A DNA stretch of 48,790 nt from Clostridiales bacterium (GTDB lineage: Bacteria > Bacillota > Clostridia > Christensenellales > Aristaeellaceae), in the NCBI GenBank assembly GCA_012517815.1, contig JAAYUF010000007.1, positions 1-48,790 on the forward strand, written 5' to 3'. The notes beneath the pieces were generated by a model, which saw only the letters and a list, made by a program, of their open reading frames with translations, made no database searches and had not been told where the DNA came from. The position numbers were made by a program, and so were the translations under genes. Below, piece after piece: positions 8,510 through 16,327 of this stretch. Position 1 is the first letter of the stretch; each line of letters begins with the position of its first letter.

Positions 8510-9904
8510 ATGACCCGCGCACAGTCCCCGGAAGCGAAGCTCCGCCGCATGACGGAAACCCCCGTCCCACGGCTGGTGCTCGCGCTTTCAGCCCCTACCA
8601 TCGTCAGCATGCTCATCTCGGCCCTTTACAACATGGCGGATACCTATTTCGTCGGCCTGATCGGAAACCCCAGCGCGACGGGCGCGGTGGGCGTCTGCCT
8701 GCCGCTGATGGCGATTTTGCAGGCGGTCGGCTTCATGTTCGGGCACGGCTCGGGTAACTATATCTCCCGTGCGCTGGGCGCGCAGGAGCACGACAACGCG
8801 CGGCGCATGTCCTCCACGGGCTTTTTTTCGGCGCTGATCGCCGGGCTGGCCATCACGGGTCTGGGGCTTGTGTTCCTGCGCCCGCTGGTCCGGGGGCTGG
8901 GTTCCACGCCCACTATTGAGCCCTACGCGCTGGAGTACGCCCGCTACATCCTCATCGGCGCGCCGTGGCTGGTGTCCAGCCTCGTGATCAATAACCAGAT
9001 CCGCTTTCAGGGCAACGCGTTTTTTGCGATGATCGGCGTGGCCGCCGGCGCGGTGCTCAACATCGGGCTGGATCCGATCTTCATTTTCACGCTGGGCATG
9101 GGCGTGGGCGGCGCGGCGCTGGCCACGATCATCAGCCAGCTGCTCAGCTTCGTGCTGCTCCTGCTGGGCACGCGCCGCGGCGGCAACATCCGCATCCGCC
9201 TGTCGCAGTTTACCCCGACCTTCGCGGTGTTCAGGGAGATTTTCAACGGCGGGATCCCCTCGCTGCTCCGGCAGGGGCTGGCCAGCGTGGCGACCATCGC
9301 GCTCAACTTCGCCGCGGGCGGTTTCGGCGATACGGCCGTGGCCGCCATGAGCATCGTGGCGCGCGTCATGTTCTTTGCCGTTTCGGCCGTCATCGGCTTT
9401 GGGCAGGGTTTCCAGCCGATCTGCGGGTTTAACTACGGCGCGAAGCGGTACGACCGCGTGCGCCAGGCATTCTGGTTCTCCGTGCGGCTTTCCTTCGGGG
9501 TGCTGCTGGCGGCGTCGGTCACGTCGATGCTGTTCGCCCCCCAGATTGTGGAGCTGTTCCTCAAAGGGCACGCGGAGGTTACGCGCATCGGCGCGCTGTC
9601 GCTGCGGCTGCAGAGCATCACGCTGCCGTTCAGCGGGTTTTTGATCCTGAGCAACATGATGCTGCAAACCATGGGGCTGGCGCGCGAGGCGTCGCTGGTG
9701 GCGGTGTCCCGGCAGGGGCTGTTCTTCCTGCCAGCGGTGCTGCTGCTGCCCTCCGTGATGGGGCTGCTGGGCGTGCAGCTGGCCCAGACCGTTTCCGATT
9801 TTTGCTCGCTGGCCCTGACCATTCCGCTGACGCTCAGGGTGCTGGGCGGGCTGAGACGAAAGGAGGAGGGCTTCGCCGCGTCAGGCGAACCCACGGACGC
9901 ATGA
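8510..9904 (+). CDS. MATE-family multidrug/sodium-type exporter
   Basis: A 464-residue membrane protein with about 12 hydrophobic segments in two homologous halves. The opening PVPRLVLALSAPTIVSMLIS and NMADTYFVGLIGN, followed by GSGNYISRALGA and, in the second half, GFGQGFQPICGFNYGAKRYDRV, are MATE hallmarks of the MepA/DinF-like branch. It exports organic cations, drugs or metabolites in exchange for sodium or protons. GGAGG lies 5 bases before the ATG. Its stop overlaps the next start (ATGA at 9901-9904), so the exporter and the phosphatase are translationally coupled. No dedicated regulator is adjacent, and the substrate cannot be told from sequence. Confidence 0.93.
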   Translation: MTRAQSPEAKLRRMTETPVPRLVLALSAPTIVSMLISALYNMADTYFVGLIGNPSATGAVGVCLPLMAILQAVGFMFGHGSGNYISRALGAQEHDNARRMSSTGFFSALIAGLAITGLGLVFLRPLVRGLGSTPTIEPYALEYARYILIGAPWLVSSLVINNQIRFQGNAFFAMIGVAAGAVLNIGLDPIFIFTLGMGVGGAALATIISQLLSFVLLLLGTRRGGNIRIRLSQFTPTFAVFREIFNGGIPSLLRQGLASVATIALNFAAGGFGDTAVAAMSIVARVMFFAVSAVIGFGQGFQPICGFNYGAKRYDRVRQAFWFSVRLSFGVLLAASVTSMLFAPQIVELFLKGHAEVTRIGALSLRLQSITLPFSGFLILSNMMLQTMGLAREASLVAVSRQGLFFLPAVLLLPSVMGLLGVQLAQTVSDFCSLALTIPLTLRVLGGLRRKEEGFAASGEPTDA

Positions 9905-10572
9905 GCCCATATCACGCGGTGCTGTTCGACCTGGACGGCACGCTGCTCAACACGCTGGACGATTTGACCGACGCCGTCAACCATACCCTGCGCCACTTCG
10001 GCTATCCCACCCGCGGCAGGGAGGAGGTGCGCGCCTTCGTCGGCAACGGCGTGCGCAGGCTGGTCGAGCGCTTCCTGCCCGGCGGGCCGGCCGATCCGCA
10101 GATGGAGGCGGCGCTGGCCGAGTTCAAGCGGTTCTACACCGAACACTGCGACGTGCGCACCCACCCCTACGAGGGCGTGGTGGAAGCCATGGCCGCGCTG
10201 GCCGAGGCGGGCGTGCGCATGGCGATCGTTTCCAATAAGAATGACGAGGCGGTCAAGGCGCTGGCGCGCCTGTATTTCGGAAGCCTGGTGTCCGTCGCCG
10301 TGGGCGGCCGCGACGGCGTGCCCCGCAAGCCCGCGCCCGCGATGCCGCTTGAGGCGTTGCAGGCTATCGGGGCCGAGCCGGAACACACCCTGTTCGTGGG
10401 GGACAGCGACGTGGATCTGCAAACGGCCCTCAACACCGGCATGGACTGCATGCTGGTCAGCTGGGGCTTTCGCGAGCGGGAACTGCTCTCCACGCTCAGG
10501 CCGCGTTTTCTGGTGGACGATCCCGCCGAGATACCGGCGCTGATCCTGCAGGCGCCGGACGAGGAACCCTGA
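9901..10572 (+). CDS. HAD-superfamily phosphatase, phosphoglycolate-phosphatase-like
   Basis: A 223-residue protein with a complete HAD active site: motif I LFDLDGTLLNT with Asp10 (nucleophile) and Asp12 (acid/base), motif II IVSNKN, motif III lysine in PRKPAPAMP, and motif IV VGDSDVDLQTA. An alpha-helical cap (about residues 18-85) places it in the Gph/PgmB-type subfamily I. Gph enzymes clear 2-phosphoglycolate from DNA 3'-end repair; other members act on sugar phosphates or nucleotides. ATG 9901 overlaps the MATE stop by 4 bases, and this start puts motif I at the usual position. The YfbR-like nucleotidase that follows hints at a housekeeping role in phosphometabolite clearance; this is inference. 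Confidence 0.88.
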   Translation: MSPYHAVLFDLDGTLLNTLDDLTDAVNHTLRHFGYPTRGREEVRAFVGNGVRRLVERFLPGGPADPQMEAALAEFKRFYTEHCDVRTHPYEGVVEAMAALAEAGVRMAIVSNKNDEAVKALARLYFGSLVSVAVGGRDGVPRKPAPAMPLEALQAIGAEPEHTLFVGDSDVDLQTALNTGMDCMLVSWGFRERELLSTLRPRFLVDDPAEIPALILQAPDEEP

Positions 10573-10586
10573 CTGGAGGGCGAGCC

Positions 10587-11168
10587 ATGAATCCGTTTTT
10601 TGCCTACCTAAACCGCCTCAAGCTGATCCGCCGCTGGGGCCTGATGCGCAACACCGTGCCCGAAAACGATATGGAGCACAGCATGCAGTGCGCGCTGATC
10701 GCGCACGGGCTGGCCGTGCTCGCCCGGGAGCGCCACGGACGGGAGGTCGATCCCGAATCGGTGCTCTCCCTGGCGCTGTACCACGACGTGGGCGAGGTGA
10801 TCACCGGCGACTTGCCCACGCCCGTCAAGTACAAGAACCCGGAGATCAAGGCAGCCTACAAAGCCATCGAAGCCATGGCCAGCGAGCAGCTGCTTTCGAT
10901 GCTCCCCGCCGACCTGCGCCCCGCCTACCGCGCCTACCTGCGCCCGGACGAAACCACCTACGCATGGAAGCTCGTCAAGGCGGCCGACCGTATCTGCGCC
11001 TACATCAAGTGCGTGGAGGAGCAAAACCTCGGCAACCGGGAGTTTGATCAGGCCAAGACGCTGGTGCTGGAAAGCATCCGCGATTCCATCCTGCCGGAGG
11101 TGGCGGAGTTCATGGAGGAGTTTGCCCCCGGCTTCGAGCTGTCGCTGGACGAGCTGAGCCGACTGTAA
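10587..11168 (+). CDS. yfbR: YfbR-like 5'-deoxynucleotidase (HD superfamily)
   Basis: A 193-residue protein close to the length of E. coli YfbR. The metal ligands are all present: His31 in NDMEHSMQ, His66-Asp67 in YHDVGEVITGDLPTPVK and Asp134 in VKAADRICAY. Arg21 in LMRNTVPEND matches the conserved phosphate-contacting arginine region. These enzymes dephosphorylate deoxyribonucleoside 5'-monophosphates and help balance dNTP pools, including dUMP supply. GAGGG precedes the ATG, which lies 14 bases after the phosphatase gene, so it is the third gene of the exporter operon. Family assignment is very firm; the exact nucleotide preference is inferred. Confidence 0.92.
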   Translation: MNPFFAYLNRLKLIRRWGLMRNTVPENDMEHSMQCALIAHGLAVLARERHGREVDPESVLSLALYHDVGEVITGDLPTPVKYKNPEIKAAYKAIEAMASEQLLSMLPADLRPAYRAYLRPDETTYAWKLVKAADRICAYIKCVEEQNLGNREFDQAKTLVLESIRDSILPEVAEFMEEFAPGFELSLDELSRL

Positions 11169-11211
11169 GCCGCCGCGCGCGCGGACTCCTCCGCGCCGGA
11201 AAGAAGGCCCC

Positions 11212-11747
11212 GTGCCGGAAACCGATGTGCAGATCCTCCCGCGCGACCCCGCGCACCCCGACGCGGCGGCGCTGATGGCGCAGCTCAACGGCGCGCTGCG
11301 CCAAACCACCGGCTGCGACGGCGCCGCCTCCTTCCGCGCGGAGGAGATGCGCGTGCCGGGCGCGGTTTTCCGGTTGCCTATCGCGGCGGCGAGCCCGTCG
11401 CCTGCGGCGGCTTACACCCGCTGAACTCCGGCGTTGGGGAGGTCAAGCGCGTATACGCGCGGCAACGCAGCGCGGGCCTGCCGTTGCTGCGGGCACTGGA
11501 AACGCGGGCCGCCGGAATGGGCTACGTCCGGCTGGTCTGCGAAACCCGCCGGGTCAACGCGCGCGCCGTGGCCTTCTACCTGCGGGCCGGCTGGCGCGAA
11601 ACTCCGGCATACGGCCGCTACGTCGGCCGGCCGGAGGCGGTCTGCTTTGAAACGTCGCTCGGGTCCGGAACCCCGGCCGCCGCTGAGCAAGCCCCAACCG
11701 TCGCAGCGCCGGGCATCGGCGCCGGTTCCTCCCCGTCCGGCAAATAA
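11212..11747 (+). pseudogene. GNAT-family N-acetyltransferase, frameshifted
   Basis: A GTG at 11212 (AGAAGG upstream) opens a frame with an N-terminal GNAT-like region ending near 11424. From about 11370 the family signature continues in the -1 frame: AYRGGEPVACGGLHPL, VGEVKRVYARQRS and ARAVAFYLRAGWRE, stopping at 11747. Joining them needs one missing base near GTTTTCCGGTTGCC (about 11365-11378). The acetyl-CoA loop, normally R-G-x-G-x-G/A after VKRxYV, is shortened to RQRSAGLPLL, so a key pocket appears damaged as well. Both defects together favour a decaying gene over a sequencing slip. It follows yfbR by 43 bases in the same direction. The original substrate is unknown. Confidence 0.72.
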
Positions 11748-11910
11748 CGGGGCGCGCCTCCCCCGCGGCGGATGGTTTCCTGTCCGGCCCGCGCGCTTCC
11801 TCACTCCGGTTTGGCATCCGGCCGGCGGCATACATCCTCCCCGCCCCATCGGTCCACCGGCGGCGCCTGCCCCAGCCGAAACCCGTTCCACACCGACAGG
11901 AGGCTTTGCC

Positions 11911-12219
11911 ATGCGCAGACTGACCCGACGCCTGCCGGGAGAAACCGGCTACCGTGTGGACGCCCCCGACGGAGTACTGCGCGGCGACGGTTGGTACGGG
12001 CCGGCGGTCGACCGGCTGGCCGCCTACGAAAACCTGCAGGAGACGCTATCGGAAAGGGTGCGCGCGATTCCCGGGGAGCTGGCCGCGCTGCGCGCGCAGG
12101 GCCGGGAAAAATCGGTCGCTTTCCGCGAGCGCATGGCGCAAATGCTTCTGTACCAGCAGTGGCTGGCCCTGGCGCGGGACGCGGGCGCGGAGGAGGAAAC
12201 GCCGCCCGCCCGTTCCTGA
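11911..12219 (+). CDS. small hypothetical protein
   Basis: A 102-residue soluble protein with AGGAGG 7 bases before its ATG, beginning MRRLTRRLPGETGYRVDA. The central VDRLAAYENLQETL resembles the (I/V)DRLAAYE(D/N) motif seen in short proteins common in clostridial phages and mobile elements. A charged helical region of about 45 residues (ALRAQGREKSVAFRERMAQ) follows and may form a coiled coil. No enzyme motif is visible. Existence of the gene is well supported by the ribosome site and codon use; function is not known, and the phage link rests only on the short motif. Confidence 0.65.
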   Translation: MRRLTRRLPGETGYRVDAPDGVLRGDGWYGPAVDRLAAYENLQETLSERVRAIPGELAALRAQGREKSVAFRERMAQMLLYQQWLALARDAGAEEETPPARS

Positions 12220-12415
12220 AAAAAAGGTTTCAGCTTTGCGCAGAGGCGATATACCATACCCGTAGGGCAGGCCAATCGCCTTCCCACCGCGGCGAAAGCC
12301 TTGAAAGCCGGTTGCGCGGGCAAGCGCCCGGCACCGATCGGCGGCGGGCCCGCGGCGTAACGGCAACATGACGGCAACTGTACACCGGGTAACCATGGGA
12401 AGGGGTATCATTCAT

Positions 12416-12631
12416 ATGAAAAAGAACGTCGGCACTGTGGATCAATGGATTCGCATCGTCCTGGGCATCGTACTGCTCGCGCTGGTCTTCATCATTCAGG
12501 GCGACTGGCGCTGGATCGGCCTGGTGGGCCTGATTCCGCTGGCGACCGGGATCTCGGGCGTGTGCCCGCTGTACGCGCTGTTTGGCATCAGCACCAACAA
12601 GGCCAAGGATTCCGGCAAAACCGGCAAGTAA
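12416..12631 (+). CDS. DUF2892-family small membrane protein
   Basis: A 71-residue protein with two membrane spans (WIRIVLGIVLLALVFIIQG and WIGLVGLIPLATGISGVCPLY), the N-terminal KKNVGTVDQWIR and the GVCPLYALFGI motif typical of DUF2892. The same domain forms the membrane anchor of YgaP-type rhodaneses; here it stands alone. A conserved cysteine in the second helix (ISGVCPLYA) is retained. AAGGGG lies about 9 bases before the ATG. A run of nine C directly follows the stop codon. The role of free-standing DUF2892 proteins is unsettled; a link with sulfur or thiol handling is family-based inference. Confidence 0.88.
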   Translation: MKKNVGTVDQWIRIVLGIVLLALVFIIQGDWRWIGLVGLIPLATGISGVCPLYALFGISTNKAKDSGKTGK

Positions 12632-12920
12632 ACGTCCCCCCCCCGTTTCCCCACGGCAACCGCGCCGGCCTGGCCGCGGGTCGGGCGGGGGGGCAACGGC
12701 GGGCGCTCACGCGGCCGACTGGCGACCGGCATGCGGCACGCGGGCGGGCAACCCGGGCAAACGCCCCTGGTGCAGCCGGATATGGCGCGGAACCGTTGAT
12801 CCGGGAGAATCGCCAAAGTTCATAACGGCGCAAGACCTGACACCCCCGATCCGGATAGCCGGACCGGGGGCGTTACGCTGTGTGCGGGCACGGAGCCGGA
12901 GTACTGCGGGCAGCGGCTGA

Positions 12921-13245
12921 AGCATGGCCGCGCGCGGACATCGGGTTTCAGCCGGTTTTCGAAAGCATGCGCAGCAGGCGGCTGAAACGTTGCAGGACGC
13001 GTACGTTGGGGTTAGCTCGATACACAGGGCGAAAACCACGGCCGGTGGCTCCCGAAGCATGGCCGCGCGCGGGCATCGGGTTTCAGCCGGTTTTCGAAAA
13101 CATGCGCAGCAGGCGGCTGAAACGTTTGCAGGACGCGGACGTTAGGGTAAGGCCGATACACAGGGCGAAAACCACGGCAGGCGGCTCCCGAAGCATGGCC
13201 GCGCGCGGGCATCGGGTTTCAGCCGGTTTTCGAAAACATGCGCAG
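12921..13245. repeat. 135-bp tandem repeat array, 2.4 units
   Basis: Units start at 12921, 13056 and 13192 (periods 135 and 136); the third is cut at about 13245. Each starts AGCATGGCCGCGCGCGG, continues ATCGGGTTTCAGCCGG, then GCGCAGCAGGCGGCTGAAAC, and closes with ACACAGGGCGAAAACCACGG. GTTTCAGCCGG and its near-inverse CGGCTGAAAC can pair inside each unit. Frames through the array are repetitive and lack ribosome sites, so I do not call a gene. A separate hairpin, CCCCCG-A-TCCGG against CCGGA-C-CGGGGG, lies upstream at 12843-12870. Confidence 0.8.
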
Positions 13246-13364
13246 CAGCGACATCCGCAACACCGCGGGAGGCGGGCCTCGGGCTTGCCCCGGCCGCGAA
13301 GGAAGCGCGGCAACCGCGCCGTTCCAGCGTTTTTGGCGTTTTTCAAATTTCTGACGTCCACGGG

Positions 13365-13393
13365 TTGAAAATTTTCGTTCGCCGCGTTATGAT
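13365..13393 (+). promoter_or_regulatory. strong promoter with no downstream gene
   Basis: TTGAAA (13365-13370) and TATGAT (13388-13393) with a 17-base spacer are close to consensus. The next credible start codon is nearly 900 bases away, beyond a strong terminator and a second promoter. Confidence 0.7.
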
Positions 13394-13399
13394 ACCGCT

Positions 13400-13732
13400 G
13401 TCGGTGCTCCGGCCGTCGGGCGTCGCCCGCGCGGCCGTTCAGCCGTCGTACGAGGCCGCCCCGACAGGCCTGGATACCGTCGCTGCCCGCTCCCCCGCGT
13501 TTCCGCCGCCGTCCGTCCGGTTCGCACCCCCGCAGGCAATCGGCCTGTCGAAAGCCAACCCGGCCCTGCCGGGCGCTTCCCGGTGATGAACCACCTTGGT
13601 CGGAGGATCATCCCGCCCTGATTCGCCGGACGGAAGTCCGTCGGCCGGCTCGCCGGCCCGGCGCGGCCGGAACGCGGGGGTTCTCGCAGCATGGAACATT
13701 CGGTCATCCAATGTTCCATGCTGTTTTTTTCC
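13400..13732 (+). ncRNA. candidate structured noncoding RNA, about 330 nt
   Basis: The interval is bounded by a near-consensus promoter (13365-13393) and a canonical intrinsic terminator (13689-13732), and holds no frame with a ribosome site. Several strong hairpins can be read inside: CGGCCG...CGGCCG around 13411-13438, CGGACGG-AAG-TCCGTCGG around 13628-13645, and CCGGC/GCCGG pairs around 13645-13660. I checked for RNase P, tmRNA and SRP RNA signatures and did not find them. 6S-type RNA cannot be excluded by eye, but the length is greater than usual. The existence of a transcript is inferred only from the flanking signals. Confidence 0.35.
13689..13732 (+). terminator. canonical rho-independent terminator
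   Basis: A perfect 12-bp stem GCATGGAACATT / AATGTTCCATGC with a 9-base loop is followed by TG and seven T residues. It terminates transcription from the orphan promoter at 13365. The 13733-14033 stretch after it holds no supported gene. Confidence 0.9.
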
Positions 13733-14033
13733 GGTTTTTTTGGATGCGCGCGGCCGTTGGGACCAGCGCATCCCCCATCGGCCCGGCGGGCGGACGCCCC
13801 GGCGGTTATCCCCGCGGGCCGGCTCTTTCCCGGCCGCGACCCGCCCGCAGGGGGGAAACGCCTTGCGCAGGCCTTCAACCGGTTCCGGCGACAGGCCCGC
13901 GCCGGCCTGGGCCGGCCGCGCAGCCAAAACAGGCCGGAACGCCCGTCCGGCTTTGGGAAAAATCCTTCCCGGCGCTGCGTTCCCCTGCCGGTTTGGCTGC
14001 GACTTGTATAGAATTGTCAACTTGTAGATCACA

Positions 14034-14062
14034 TTGACTTTCCTTCATGCCAATGGTATAAT
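14034..14062 (+). promoter_or_regulatory. promoter of the exopolysaccharide locus
   Basis: TTGACT (14034-14039), a 17-base spacer and a perfect TATAAT (14057-14062). It leaves an untranslated leader of about 220 bases before the LCP-family start at 14292. No terminator stands between them, so it is the likely main promoter of the downstream locus. Confidence 0.88.
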
Positions 14063-14291
14063 TTGGTTGCCGGTTGAGGGTTCTCGTTCTGCCTCCGGTT
14101 CTTGGCAAGGGCGACATCGAGAGCCTTTTCGGCGTATTCGAAAACCGTTACAGTGCCTATGCAACGCTTGCAGGAAGCCCATCCGACGTCCCGGGGAGCA
14201 TCGCCCGCGGGCCGCGACCCCTCCAGACGCACGCCTGAAACGGCGCGCGCGGCCGCCGGTACGGCGGCAAAACACCAAGGAGCAAAGGTTG

Positions 14292-15329
14292 ATGGAAAGA
14301 CACTGGCGTCCGGATAAGGGAGAGCGTAAGCTGGTCTGGCGAAAACTCATCATCGCGTGCACGGCGCTGCTCGTGCTGGCCGCGGCGATCTATTTCGTCG
14401 GACAGAAGCTGGAAAGCGGAAGCGAGGCTGCCCAATCCCGCGGGGATCTGAGCGACCGCTTCACGGAGACGCCGGCCATCGAGTATAACGGGGTGCTCTA
14501 CCGCCCGTACGAAAAGCTCACCACCGTGCTGGTCATGGGCGTGGACCACTACACCAGCGACGAGGAGCAGGGCACGCCCTACCGCAACGGCGGCCAGTCC
14601 GACTACCTGATGCTTCTGGTGATCAACGAGGAAACGGCGACCGTCACCCCCATCCAGATCGACCGCGATACGATGGCGGAAATCACCATCATCAGCGTCC
14701 TGGGCAACAAGACGGGCACGCGCACGGCGCAAATCTGCCTTTCCCACGGCTTTGGCGACGGGCGCGAGCAAAGCTGCCTGCTTACCGAGGAGGCCGTCAG
14801 CAATCTGCTGCTGGGCGTGCCCATCCAGTTCTACTTCGCGCTGGACCTCAAGGGCATCTCCGTTCTTAACGATTTCATGGGCGGCGTTACCGTGACCCTG
14901 CAGGACGATTTTACCTCCCTGGACCCCACCATGGCCCGGGGCCGCACGCTCACCCTGCGGGGCATACAGGCCGAGTACTTCGTTCGAAACCGCCTCAACA
15001 TCGGCATCGGCACCAACGAATCCCGCATGGTGCGCCAGCAGGCGTACATGGACGGCCTCAGCGGGCTGGTAACCCAGCGCCTGGCTTCGGAGGGCAGCGC
15101 GGATTTCGTCGGCTCGATGTTTGACCAGTTGCAGGACTACCTGCTCACCGATATGAAGCGCGGGCGGATGATCAACGAGGTATGGGCCAGCCGGGATTAT
15201 CAGCGGCTGGGCACCCTCCACCCCAAAGGAACCTACGCCACCGGTTCGGACGGCTTTGTGGAGTTCCACGCCGATCCCGACGCTCTGGAAGCGCTTGTGT
15301 TCAAGGTCTTCTACCGGCCTGTTTCCTGA
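14292..15329 (+). CDS. LCP (LytR-CpsA-Psr) family cell-wall polymer ligase
   Basis: A 345-residue protein with an N-terminal membrane anchor (about residues 17-40, KLIIACTALLVLAAAIYFVG) and an outside LCP domain. LCP enzymes transfer lipid-linked glycopolymers to peptidoglycan. Conserved elements are VLVMGVDH, GGQSDYLMLLVIN, QIDRDTM with Arg125, NLLLGVPIQFYFALD, and YFVRNRLNI with Arg232 and Arg234, ahead of NESRMVRQQ. The usual Asp-Thr of the GxADT motif reads Ser-Asp-Tyr here, a mild departure. ATG 14292 is chosen because AAGGAG precedes it and the longer upstream frame crosses the promoter. As first gene of the locus, it probably anchors the finished exopolysaccharide to the wall. Confidence 0.9.
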   Translation: MERHWRPDKGERKLVWRKLIIACTALLVLAAAIYFVGQKLESGSEAAQSRGDLSDRFTETPAIEYNGVLYRPYEKLTTVLVMGVDHYTSDEEQGTPYRNGGQSDYLMLLVINEETATVTPIQIDRDTMAEITIISVLGNKTGTRTAQICLSHGFGDGREQSCLLTEEAVSNLLLGVPIQFYFALDLKGISVLNDFMGGVTVTLQDDFTSLDPTMARGRTLTLRGIQAEYFVRNRLNIGIGTNESRMVRQQAYMDGLSGLVTQRLASEGSADFVGSMFDQLQDYLLTDMKRGRMINEVWASRDYQRLGTLHPKGTYATGSDGFVEFHADPDALEALVFKVFYRPVS

Positions 15330-15413
15330 TACCGCACCCACCCACAAGGCGTATCCGTCCTTCATCGGGCGACACACGAACGCGATAACGCCATACGGAA
15401 AGGATTGAAACCC

Positions 15414-15980
15414 ATGTTTCGAAAAACGGTAAGCCTGTTGCTGGCCCTGGTGCTCCTGTGCGCCTGCCTGCCGGCGCTGGCGCTTAGCGGCAGTAAAAGC
15501 ACCAAGGATATGACCCAAGTCGTCGGCGGCAGCGTCAATACGCCGGCCGTCGTTGTCCAGCCTCAGCTCACCGCAACCGCGCAGGGTGTGCTTCATGACA
15601 TCACAGCGATCGTCGCGGCCGGTGGGACCGCCGCCAGTTACTTCGCCGGAAAGGCGACCAATCCGGCAGGAGCGCCGAGCTTCATGGGGCCGACGGGCGA
15701 CTCTACGAATGCCGAGTTGCAGCTGAGCGAGCTGGTCTCCCTGGGCGCCTACAACCTTGAAGGCGCGACGGGCAGCTTTGTAAGCACCATTGGCTTTGCG
15801 ACCGAATACCAGGCCGGCCAGAATGTCGTTGTGTGTTTGGGCTACAAAGGCCCCGACGGCAGCCTGATTTGGACAACGCTGGAGGTGGTTGTGGTCGGCG
15901 GCATGCTCCAGATCACCTTCCCGGTTGCCCTTCTGAAAGAGGCTGGAAGCGACATGGTTCTCGCGGTCCTCTCCAACTAG
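15414..15980 (+). CDS. secreted protein of unknown family, tandem paralogue 1
   Basis: A 188-residue protein with a clean signal peptide (MFRKTVSLLLALVLLCACLP then ALA, cleavage near residue 23). The mature part begins with a Ser/Thr-rich stretch, then a compact domain with LQLSELVSLGAYNLEGA, STIGFATEYQAGQ and TFPVALLKEAGSD, ending in VLAVLSN. More than half of the residues match the next gene, so the pair arose by duplication. I recognise no known domain; alternating hydrophobic residues suggest a beta-rich fold. An in-frame TTG lies at 15405, but ATG 15414 with GAAAGGA upstream gives the best signal peptide. Its place between the LCP ligase and the chain-length regulator suggests a surface role in exopolysaccharide assembly or retention. 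Confidence 0.85.
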   Translation: MFRKTVSLLLALVLLCACLPALALSGSKSTKDMTQVVGGSVNTPAVVVQPQLTATAQGVLHDITAIVAAGGTAASYFAGKATNPAGAPSFMGPTGDSTNAELQLSELVSLGAYNLEGATGSFVSTIGFATEYQAGQNVVVCLGYKGPDGSLIWTTLEVVVVGGMLQITFPVALLKEAGSDMVLAVLSN

Positions 15981-16327
15981 CGCGCACGGCGGCCGTCCCC
16001 GGCGGCGTCGCGGCCGCCATCCCTGCGGGTTGGCTCCGCTTCAGGTGTTTTCCACCCCGGCCGACCGGAAACGCGCGCAAAGGAGCAACGGGGCGTGAGC
16101 CGGCCGGGAGGATCGGCGGCTGAACGCCGCCCGCCTCAGGGGAGGCGGCGCTGCCGGCACGGACGGGTTTGTGACGTTTGAATGCCCAGCCCGGCGCGCC
16201 GCAAGCGCCTGCGTACCAGGTCGGCCGCCCGCCCCATCCCATAACCCCCATCGGCTGAAAGGCGTATCCATATCATACCCACGCGATTGAGCATGGCGAT
16301 ACCACCATGCGGAAAGGAGTGAATGCA
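15981..16327. other. spacer between the tandem paralogues
   Basis: A 347-base gap without a supported gene. It includes a GC hairpin around 16120-16150 (GCCGCCCGCCTC opposite GAGGCGGCG) without a T run. Its last 60 bases, before the second paralogue, resemble the leader of the first one. Confidence 0.4.

Noticed and set aside
12880..13368. Repetitive protein (162 codons) across the 135-bp repeat
   Set aside because: Produced by the repeat itself; no ribosome site, and frames are also open on the other strand.
13439..14032. 197-codon minus-strand frame across the putative RNA and terminator
   Set aside because: It runs antisense through a perfect terminator and has no ribosome site or domain.
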